Source of the DNA: Oasisia sp. SBJ-2009
Taxonomy: Eukaryota; Annelida; Polychaeta; Sabellida; Siboglinidae
Direction of reading: 5' to 3'
Length of the DNA: 64,000 nt
NCBI GenBank assembly: GCA_964017155.1
Contig: OZ024862.1
Location: forward strand, 25,535,013 to 25,599,012
Shown here: positions 54,286 through 64,000 of the stretch, one piece after another
Position numbering within the stretch: the first letter of the stretch is position 1
Layout of the letters: each line of letters begins with the position of its first letter
The notes under the pieces: model-generated
The model's input: the letters and a program-made list of their open reading frames with translations, nothing else
Databases searched by the model: none
Told to the model about the DNA's origin: nothing
Program-made: the position numbers and the translations under genes

Positions 54286-57101
54286 TAAACCGTTCAGTGT
54301 CCATTTTTAGCAAATAGATGAAAGAAATGAACAAATGAGTAGCGCTGCAATCCGTTTTCGTTCTGATGCACAATGTGTCAGAGTGAACAAGTTTGTGAGG
54401 GTTTTTTTTCTCTTTGTCTGTCTCTCTTCTGATTTACATCTCCCCATCACTTCCTTTTAAAAATACTCAACATTTTCTCCCTTCCTCCCTGATTGGCGGC
54501 CCCTCGCCGTCTCCCTCTCCCACTCCCTCACTTTCTTTATCCTCTACTATTTCCCTTCCCACTGTCCCTCTACACCCCTCTTCCTCCATACTTTCATCAA
54601 CCAATCCTTTTCACCCCTCCCGTCATTCTAATTAAACCGCAATTCGGTACGGTCATGGGTATTTGCACATTCGACAAGAACAGCGAAGCTACTTGTGCCA
54701 TTCAAGGCAAACTTTATTTGCCCGTGTGTAATACCTGTCTTGTTTCATTGTCAGTTTAACAATGCTTCACTGCCGTGGACATTCTTAGACTGACATGCGG
54801 CCTCCGACAATGGTATGTTCTTGGTCCCGCGCAAGAACGCATTAATTGACTGTCGCGTTGAACATGACAGTTGCTACAAACAAATGACTTAAGCGTTCGA
54901 TCGAAAGCGTGGATTTGTCGAATTTTAAGAGCAGTTGTAGTGGTAATGCAGTTCTCACGGTTTTCAGTACAAGACCAACTTCACGTGTTTACGGATGGTT
55001 CGTTTAGGGTCGGGTGCAGCGGATCGTATGATATTCAGCAAACGATACACATTTGACGCTCTATGTGGTTTGACAGTTGGTCTCGAATGAGCTGCACATG
55101 TTGCAGTTTGGGGAGTCATCAGACATTGGGATATACAATTAGACGCCAAAAAGAGAGCCACGACTGCTACAGACAATTGCTTTAAGGTAGGCTGTGTGTG
55201 TAATGTTGTTTTAGAACGGCAACTGTTGGTAGTACATTACATTAGTTGCCATGTGGTACATGCAGTGTCGACATTCTGTATCGCTAACATGCATAGTCAA
55301 ACCAGCAAGGCATTACGGAAGACAAACATTATCATCATTATGCATAACTGTTAGCATCGTTCTACTGTGAATATAATTACACAGATAATACATTTCTCAT
55401 TAATCAAAACATTACTTGGCAACATAGTTTATATGTAATGAATGGATCCACTTGCTGATTTGCGTCGATGTAAATCGTAGGTAAGCATTGTATTTATTTA
55501 TCAAAGAAAATAACTAATAATGTTTTAATCCACCTGTGTTTATTATTTTAAATTATGAATTCTCGTATATCAAGGCGAGTTATATTATTCACTGTAGGGT
55601 GTACTGTATTATGTATCTGCGTTTAAAAATAATGCCTTATTTAATTTTATGAAGGAGGAAATGTCGGCGACGCCATATTGTTGCCCAACTTCCGCTATAG
55701 AACCATGACTCTGGTTAAGTCTACATTAATAATTATAGTTATGCATGTTAACATGTTTTATGTATTATATGATATAGCATGACATATAAGCGAAGTTGTA
55801 ATGTAATGCTACAAAATAAATAACGTCAGATATATCAGCTTACGTGTTGTACAAGTTGACACCACAATTTCACCAGCTAAGGCTCGGCATGGGTTTATAA
55901 GCAAACAAAATGGCTACCTTCTGCAACTGAGTGTTCCGACCGCACGTGGCGGAAGGGGTTACCAGTGACGCTCATCCTATGGAGGTCACAACCGGTGCGG
56001 CGAACCGGGGTTTGGGCCAGGTAATTTCCCTCCCATAGGAACACTTTCGGCGGAAGTCGGTCAGTTGTGAGGGAGTAAGGATTGTGACCAACCGTGCCAG
56101 GGAACGTTATGAGGAGCAACCGATGAGGTACCCCTGGCCGAACTAGTTACATTAGATTGTACTACAGGCTATATACCCAGTGTCTCCCACTTCCTCATTC
56201 CCTCTCTTTTGTTTTTCAAAGTTTTTTTTCTTGTAGGAAACAGTTATACTCGCAACAGCACATTGACTTATTTTAAGGTATATTATAAATGTTTTAACAG
56301 CTTTAATCGTACACAACTCAGCCTCACGGTAAGCTTTAGTTAATTTGTTGTACGTACGTAAATATTATTGAAAGATATAAAAATGCTTGAACTCTCTTAC
56401 ATTTCAAATGTGGAACGTCCACGCCTAAGTATACGTCGCCTTGTATGTAACTACAAGGGGACGTACCTAATTATATGTTGGAATTATATTATGTTGTATT
56501 AAAAAATATTTATTTTAATATCTGTTGATATATTTCATGATTTTTTCATTCTATAGTAATAATTATTATTTCTTATCCAAATAACTGTTTTGGCTGGAAT
56601 TATAATTGTAAAAGAATTAATACCATGCATAAAATCATCAATATTTTATTGATAGTCAATTTTTAAGATACAATCATTTCTACTATACAAAATAAACTAC
56701 ATTGTCTTTAGTCATCAATAAGTAAATAAATATAACTATGGTATATTAATAATAGTATATTGAATGTATGAATAAATAACTGCGATCATTCATTGTTAAG
56801 TTACCTTTAAAAATGAGTTTGCATAAGTTTACACAGGTATAATATTACCTAGAATAACCTTTTCTTTGAGATATTCATTATTATTATTAATATTGTTTCT
56901 TAATAATTAAGAAACACAGTTAATACAAATACCCAGTCAGTATAATCGTGTACATTATCAACCTTTCATACGTGTACATAACACCTGCATCAACAAAACA
57001 ACTATTAAATACACATAACAAAAATGTCGAACATACTTTGAACTTGCATAGTTTTCTTTTTATTATATATAATGTAGGATTATACATACATTATTCATTA
57101 T
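54286..57101. other. No gene recognised
   Basis: A CT-rich stretch lies at 54470-54630. At 55900-56140 there is a GC-richer block in AT-rich surroundings without motifs that I can assign. The 54871-55176 region has short open frames on both strands, with a chance VFTDGS string but no RNase H continuation. Confidence 0.4.
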
Positions 57102-57115
57102 TACACACACACACA

Positions 57116-57172
<57 letters not shown>

Positions 57173-57255
57173 ACACGAACACACACACCCCACACACCAC
57201 ACAGACAGACAGACACGCGCGCGCGCGCGCGCCCGCACACACACGCCCGCACACC
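57102..57255. repeat. (CA)n/(CG)n microsatellite
   Basis: CA repeat with CACAC interruptions, CAGA units and a GCGCGC run near 57216-57231. Confidence 0.96.
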
Positions 57256-57756
57256 TAGCGAGTATTTTATTGAAGATAACGAACTAGAGGACATTTTGGA
57301 TAGTGTTAGACGATGCATGCTACATGTTCTGGTTTAATAATCAACTCATGCTTGCAGGAAACAGTTATACTCCACAACTAGCAGGCTTGTCCATAAAAAT
57401 GAGTTGGTGCATGCTTTTACAGATCGTGTACTAATTATTATGTATTCCTGTCAGTTCATGTACCTGTATATTAATTTTCTAATAATACAGTTGTGACATA
57501 ATACAGTTGTGACTGATTGCAGTCAGAATACTGTGTTTTAATGCAAAAGCACTGCTAAATGTTTCTCTAAACCAATTTGTTTTCACTTGTACAGTTTAGG
57601 GTAATGTCGGTTCAGTGTTGTGTGTGGTAGGTTCATACCCTGCTGGTGTTCTTTATGCAAACACTACATGTTGTGTGCACACGCATTGATTCCATTTCAT
57701 CAGTTCAGGTGGTTTTGTGATATCTTAGAAATGTATTAACTGTAGTCAAACTTATA

Positions 57757-58233
<477 letters not shown>

Positions 58234-58234
<1 letters not shown>

Positions 58235-59273
58235 GTGTAAGCAGGAATATGAACTTCGCCTTGATAAATGTTGCCAAACAAAGAGGGATTAATATACAAC
58301 GTCAGAGTTCTGCCAAGTCATCAAGTAAAATACAACAATCATAACTCTTGTAGAGATCAGCTTAGAATATGTTGAGGACTGCAGTAATGATATTAAGAAG
58401 TCAAGGGGTAAGTAAGGCCCATATCCCAGTGTTGCAATGTTGTACGCATTTAATGAACTGTATCAACAAAGTAATGTTTGCCATTTATGAAATGTTTTGA
58501 CAATTATGTTTCAGTAAATTTTGAATCTTTTTTCCAAGGGAGTGGAATTGTTTTTGTGTAAATAACATGTGAACGTTCACAGCAGAGAGGTTAGAGAATA
58601 AATATAAAACTATATAGTAATATGTTACGGTTGATCTAATTTCTTAGTTGCTCTGTTACATATAAATAAGAAAAATCCATATAAATGAAACCATGACCAT
58701 ACATTCTGAAATCCCTTCCACCTTTATATGAAACCGACATTTGTATAATTCTTACTTCACTACGCCCACTCATTCTTCTAGCCATACATTTATTTTTGGG
58801 GATCTAGATTGCCTTGGGAATGGAACATAGCAACAGGAGGTCATGTTTATTAAGTAATCGTTTTTATGGGTTCAACACACATTAATGTTGTACTTTTACA
58901 CAAAAACCTATATTACTAGTCACTACTCAACCCCTGGCACATACACATATTGTGCACAGATAGGCATTAGCATTCTGCATTTGTTAACATAAATTGATAT
59001 TAAGGATAAAATAGCAGAAGTTCAAGAAGTTTTCAGAAGTGCCCAATTTCTAAAATCGATTGATTGATGGTGACCTTGGATTAATGCAAACTACACCAGT
59101 TCGCAACTCTACGACAGGAATAATCGTAACGGGGAGATGCAGGGCTTTCTAATTATGTAAAATTTAAGTGTGTGTGGGGGTGGTGTAAAAATCGATCTGT
59201 TAGAGAGATCTGCCACTCCCCTAATATATCAGTTACACATATGTAAAGCTGGACCAGGAAAGAAATAACCACT
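58234..59273. other. No gene recognised
   Basis: Non-coding sequence between the GT array and duplication block A. Confidence 0.5.
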
Positions 59274-60008
59274 AACTCTTGCACTTCGATATATCTGATA
59301 ATTTATTTAACAAGACATTTGCCACAGTGGCAACAACCGATGGACAAACAAATAAACTTATCCTCATGACATGTATAGTTTGTTGTAAAAGTTCACATCA
59401 TATAAACTAATAAAATGTATGCCATGAGAACACGCAATATTTGTATATAACAATAACATGTAGGTAGGTGCATACTATACAATGAAGCAAGATGGACCGA
59501 AATTGAAACAAATAATGGTTACCTTAACATTTAAAATAAAATTACTACATATGACTCATCATAACAATTGTGTTACAAGAAATCAAAACAACATCACAAT
59601 TATAAAAGCATGCAAGTTATAATGTATACAGTGTACCAAGCTTTATCATAAACTTACGACGTATACAAAGCATATAATAAACTAAGCAATAAATAATAAA
59701 CTAGTCAATGAAAAAGTGATACCATCATAAAGATGGTAGTCGTTCATACATTTTACCACATTAAAGAGTCAGAAATTAAAATGTATACTAAAATACTGCT
59801 GCACTGATCCTGATGATAAATAAGTTGAGCTTCTATAAAACAGTTTGTCTCGCATGCACAGTTATGTAAAATATAAAATAAAAATTATGTGGAAGTATAC
59901 AATACCATAAGTGGAAGTATGCAACACTATCAGTGGAAGTATAGAATACTGTCGGCCGAAGTATATATAATACTATCAGTATACAATACTATCAGTGGAA
60001 ATACACAA
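59274..60008. repeat. Segmental duplication block A, copy 2
   Basis: Near-identical partner of 46561-47305, in the same orientation, about 12.7 kb away. Confidence 0.95.
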
Positions 60009-61496
60009 TACTACATTCAATGTATTCTGTTGGTGCTACACAGCTTTGGTTGAGGGTCAGAGTTCCATTTGTAGACTCACTTTTGAATATTCAAAGAAAC
60101 AGTAGGTCCATTACAAAAGATCACAGTACAGACCCTCAGTCTCAATGGCCCCTCCCCGGCATATACCTCTGGAATTATGCAATGTTTTTCGGAATAAATT
60201 CATAATCAAAACTTGTAATTTATATCAGTTTGCATAGACCCGTGGCACTTCTTGGCAACATATTGGTCATAATGTATCAGGTACAGACACGAAAACTAAC
60301 TAGTTTTAAGCTATTTCATTTACATGTAATTCACATGATTAATACGGCATTCGGCCGATGTTCTTAAATTTACCCGATGCGATTCAGCCCTTCTGCTGAA
60401 ACAGTAAACTTGGTGAGAGATGCCATCTACTTCCGTCCACATGACCAACTTGGTTGTCGATTCACGACGATGGACCCTTTTCAGCAATGTTTGATGCACT
60501 CCCGGCTGAGTGCAGCCTCCGACTGCTGTGACGATTCGGTGAGTATGCTCGCTTTGGATATGCCCCCTCACTTGGATATACCCCTCACTTGGATACGCCC
60601 CCTCACTGGTTAGTCTGTCTGTGTCCTGTTGACCACAGAAGGGTAGCGAATCAGACAAGAGGTCATCATGGCATCAGTTTGGAATGCTATGCCAACTATT
60701 TTCACTTCTAAAACTTTACTTTGATCTTCTAAGGCATCTGTAAAGATGCTTATTTAATTCACGGAAGCATTTTTGCTGTAATTTATTAAATATTTACTTT
60801 TAATTAATTTCTAAGTGTTATAACTGAATCAACTGCTTTTATGTATTTATTTTGCACTATAATTTGTTATTATAAACGAATGTCATTAAATTATGTATTT
60901 ATATAGTTACATGTTTTCTTATTTCGTATTATATTTTATGTTAAGTACTAAATTGCTGTGGATATGGAACTATACAAAATAAATATTATTATTTCACATC
61001 ACAAATCGTGTTTCTAGTTCATAGTGTATGAACGGATTAAAGTGGCTTCCTTGATTAAATCCAATTTTTTTGGTGTCCAAATATAAATATGTAATCTAAA
61101 TAAATTTATTTAATATATGTCAGTGATTTAATGGTCTAACGTCTTCCGGGTTTTTGAGAGAATAAGGAAGCCAACAACAGGAACTAGGACAATCACGTCG
61201 TGATGCAAGAATATTTGAATTAAATATTCTGCAGCAATTAAATAAGTAAGCAGTTTTTCAATTGATTTTATCAAAGCTACACTTTAAAATCACAGACACA
61301 AGCTTGCATGTGGTAATGAAAACTTTGTAGATTTGCTTTTCTGTAAAAATAACTGAACACGAGATGAAAGCAAGATAGATTACAATCGAGTCCACCTTTG
61401 CACCACTGCACTATTACGCCCCAGAATACCATGCTAAGATGTCATCACAAGCTGTCAGCTTGTCAGCACAACAAGCTGTCAGCATCACTCCCTTAC
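60009..61496. other. Interval between duplicated blocks; LINE-like tail
   Basis: Present in copy 2 only. A short repeat of CCCCCTCACTTGGATATG lies at 60555-60608, and 60720-60995 ends TGGATATGGAACTATACAAAATAAATATTATTATT like a retroelement tail. An open stretch at 60377-60613 has a possible donor (TTCG|GTGAGT) but no supporting homology. Confidence 0.45.
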
Positions 61497-61598
61497 CTGC
61501 ATATCAAACTCTCCCGCCGGAGTCGGAGTTCGGGAGCGGTTCAACAGGACATCACTAGATGGCGTAGTAGGTCGATGTGAATCACTTTGGCACAGAAC
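61497..61598 (-). CDS. Exon of the coiled-coil gene (Ser/Thr/Pro-rich linker)
   Basis: Minus strand, 34 codons, phase 0 at both ends (acceptor CTCGACAG, donor CAG|GTAAGG). Encodes SDSHRPTTPSSDVLLNRS and RTPTPAGEFDMQ, a polar linker with TP/SP-type sites. The strong donor and matching phase support it. It lies downstream (minus strand) of the 62323 exon. No counterpart was found in copy 1. Confidence 0.55.
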
Positions 61599-62183
61599 CT
61601 GTCGAGAAACAATGTCATATAGCAACAACTGTGTCGATTATGAACACAGTGTCGTCTAGCTGTTGAAATACCAGACATTTGTCTCTCATATGTCAGCGTA
61701 AAGCAAATGTAACTTCAAGTCTTCAAGTATTTACTGCTAAAACGTGATGTTTCACTATACTGCAGTTGTAACGTGACTGTGTGCTAAAGTAGTAAGTTAA
61801 TAAAATAAATATGACAAATGGACAAATACAATTAACTGTATATTTTAAGTGTACATTAAAACGATGAGTAAATTAATAAAATAAATATAATAAATAGATA
61901 CAAATTATTTGTACATTGAATTTCACGGTCATGCAATGTAAAGGATACTACACTGTGAGCTAAAATAATACGTTAATAAAATATTAGAATAAATAGATCA
62001 ATAAAAGTATTAGTACATTAAATAAAAAAAACAGGTAGTCCATGAATGATTAACACTAAAACAACCTACTACAATGTCAATGTCTGAATGACTGGGATGG
62101 CGTTAACAGTTTTGCATTAAACACAATTACCAAGAAGACACTCAAATACACAGCCACCCCAAATAATGCCCCATGAAACATTA
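61599..62183. other. Intron, no exon recognised
   Basis: AT-rich. ORFs on the minus strand near 62077-62311 overlap duplicated intronic sequence and are not conserved as coding between copies. Confidence 0.5.
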
Positions 62184-62322
62184 AATGAAAACAATTGGCC
62201 CAATGATTTGAGAGCATAGAGAAAAATAACACCCAACGTGGCATAACTGACGAGGAAACCATCTTTGTGGGACGGAACAAGGGAAAGGATGTATAAAGCA
62301 CTGAAGGTCAAGTGAAGGTCAC

Positions 62323-62433
62323 CTGTTCAAGGTTATTCAGCTTCCGTTGCAGCTGCTGGATGCTGTCATGTGACACCTGTCTCCGACTCTCCATCACCTC
62401 AGCGTGACGACTCATCTTCTGCTCAAGCTCAAG
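62323..62433 (-). CDS. Exon of the coiled-coil gene, copy 2
   Basis: Minus strand, 37 codons, phase 0 at both ends. Same as the 47678-47782 exon except one Thr to Ala change and a six-base direct repeat adding Leu-Glu at its start. Acceptor TTTGTTACAG, donor CAG|GTGACC. Confidence 0.65.
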
Positions 62434-62504
62434 CTGTAACAAACACGTTACAGTGTTACAGATGTAACACCGTTACATGCACTCCTGTGTGTGTTAAAGG
62501 CATA

Positions 62505-62935
62505 ATCATGTTACAGACACACTTGTGTTACAGACACACTTTTGTTACAGACACACTTGTGTTACAGACACACTTGTGTTAAAAGACACACTTGTGTTAC
62601 ATACACACTTGTGTCACAGACACACTTGTGTTAAAAGACACACTTGTGTTAAAAGACACACTTGTGTTGAAAGACATACTTGTGTTACATACACACTTGT
62701 GCTACAGACACACTTGTGTTAAAAGACACGCATGTCGTACAGATACACTTGTGTTAAAAACACACTTGTGTTACAGACACATGTGTGTTAAAAGACAGGC
62801 TTGTGTTACAGACACACTTGTGTTAAAATACACACTTGTGTTACAGACACACTTGTGTTACAGATACACTTGTGTTACAGACACACTTGTGTTACAGATA
62901 CACTTGCATTACGCATGTAAGTGTTACATATAAAC
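62505..62935. repeat. TGTTACAGACACACTTG minisatellite, expanded copy
   Basis: About 25 imperfect 16-19-bp units, with GTTAAAAGACACACTT variants that are absent from the shorter array at 47859-48045. Confidence 0.92.
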
Positions 62936-63059
62936 TTGTGTTAGACATTATAGACATGTTACAAACATGTTTGTCACACAGACATGTTTGTACACTGATA
63001 CACGTGAACAATCATTGCCAAGTAATGCAGACAATCTCACAGGTTGTTTTGACACCTCT

Positions 63060-63510
63060 TGTGATACTAATAATAATTATGTTTGTTAATATAGCACTTT
63101 TTAAGTAATTAAATGCCAACCAAATCAAAGCGCTTCACATTAACATGATGTGTTGACTAATAATCTAAAATATAAATGAATTAAATACATAAGCTAAAAT
63201 CAAATAAATAAACTAAGATAAATAATTAAGTAAGTTAAGATAAAAAAATAAATAATAAATATGTTAAGATAAGTAAATAAAATAAATAAAATAGGGTGTA
63301 AAAATACAGTTTCAAACAGAACAATTTAAAACCAGTCAATGCTATGAAATATAAACCAGTGCCATCATGGCATTTAATACAAACGAAATAGATAAGGTTT
63401 GAGTTGTTTCAGGAAAGTTGCCAATGTTCCAGTTGACCACTTCACATATGTCTCTACACAAAGGTTCCACCATTGTGTCAGTGACATCTCTGAGACGTTG
63501 ACAGAACTAG
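63060..63510 (-). mobile_element. LINE 3' end within duplication, copy 2
   Basis: Minus strand reads WSTGTLATFLKQLKPYLFRLY and stop (about 63445-63385), then an AT-rich 3' UTR, TGAAGCGCTTTGATTTGG and a tail ending near AATAATTATTATTAGT. It is more complete than copy 1. Confidence 0.6.
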
Positions 63511-63514
63511 TCAC

Positions 63515-63604
63515 CTTCGGCTGGTATTGTTGTTCTTCAAAGTAGTTAGTGTTTCCCTTTGCCGTTGCGTCCTGTGGCACTGGGGTGTTGACGCCACTCC
63601 GGAT
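63515..63604 (-). CDS. Exon of the coiled-coil gene, copy 2
   Basis: Minus strand, 30 codons, phase 0 at both ends. Encodes IRSGVNTPVPQDATAKG and NTNYFEEQQYQPK. Five substitutions against the 48346-48435 copy are all non-synonymous; one puts a proline in the helical end. Confidence 0.62.
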
Positions 63605-64000
63605 CTGAAACAGAACACACCAATCATTGATCGGTTCGTGTTGTAAGTTCACAAAGACATTCCATTAACATGTTTCACTCTCAAGGTTTCACTCTTTCAC
63701 TCTCAGTGATTCACTCCCGAGGTTCTGACTTAGTGGCCATTGTGACAATGGATGACTGGCCGCTTGAGTGGACAGTGACCACAACAACAATCTTATAATT
63801 TAACAGAAATATATCTCAGCCAGGTCCAACAGTTGGGATCTGAACAGAAAACGAGATCCCCATGAAACTTGCCACAGAAAACATATAGTGTTCACTTAAT
63901 AAAACAAGTAATGTTTAGCAATAGTGGTAGCTTCTAGTATTTCTTGCATCAAGCCTTTATTAATATTATTATTTTAACAAGGAGAATAAACCACGTTTTC

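Larger units (their letters stand above)
62184..64000. repeat. Segmental duplication block B, copy 2
   Basis: Matches 47545-48880 and continues to the right edge of the window. Relative to copy 1 it has an expanded minisatellite and a more complete LINE tail (63060-63300). Confidence 0.93.

Noticed and set aside
54871..55056. Possible RNase H domain (VFTDGS)
   Set aside because: Only the short TDGS string is present; the following sequence has stops and none of the other catalytic positions.
57240..57337. Protein-like SEYFIEDNELEDILDSVRR stretch after the CA array
   Set aside because: It is only about 26 codons, with no splice acceptor other than inside the repeat and no known domain.
60377..60613. 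Possible first exon with donor TTCG|GTGAGT
   Set aside because: No homology, no partner exon, and the end of the open frame is a short tandem repeat.

Overview
This is a piece of a metazoan nuclear genome, most likely a marine invertebrate. Introns are long and bounded by GT-AG sites, intergenic DNA is AT-rich, simple-sequence arrays are very long, and there are many decayed LINEs, tRNA-derived SINEs and foldback or TIR elements. I see no bacterial-style operons. The repeat types suggest a lophotrochozoan such as a mollusc, but this is a weak inference.

One host gene can be read from start to stop. It is a 13-exon lysophosphatidylcholine acyltransferase of the LPCAT1/2 type on the + strand, about 9743 to 30100, about 490 aa, with all four acyltransferase motifs and two degenerate EF-hands. 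Its introns carry a family of small CAGGGCTTTATGCAG-ended elements, a 214-bp near-perfect palindrome, an 894-bp hAT-like element inserted in a minisatellite, SINEs and a LINE 3' end. A second host gene lies on the minus strand between about 63.6 and 47.7 kb. I found six phase-0 exons of a coiled-coil-rich protein that I cannot name; two of these exons occur twice inside a segmental duplication (46.6-48.9 kb and 59.3-64 kb).

Layout: 1-1.1 kb microsatellites; 1.25-1.8 kb foldback; 3.1-6.6 kb three LINE reverse-transcriptase fragments; 6.7-8.6 kb debris sharing sequence with the large TIR element; 9.7-30.1 kb LPCAT; 30-40.8 kb 3' flank, SINE and foldback elements; 40.9-45.0 kb a 4.16-kb TIR element nested in a LINE; 45.6 kb SINE; 46.5-64 kb the duplicated coiled-coil locus with minisatellites, LINE tails and long CA/GT arrays.

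The most interesting object is the 4.16-kb element at 40891-45045. It has imperfect TIRs of about 280 bp and a 3-bp TTA target duplication. It carries a decayed gene of a multicopy invertebrate family with a PIN/FEN-like acidic motif pattern (DTD, TGCD) and a C-terminal tesmin/TSO1-type CXC cysteine cluster. Removing it with one TTA restores the frame of an endonuclease domain in the LINE it interrupts, which supports genuine transposition. A second, more diverged fragment of the same gene family lies at 8.2-8.6 kb. Also notable are two minisatellites, in two different genes, whose units contain copies of the neighbouring exon's splice site.
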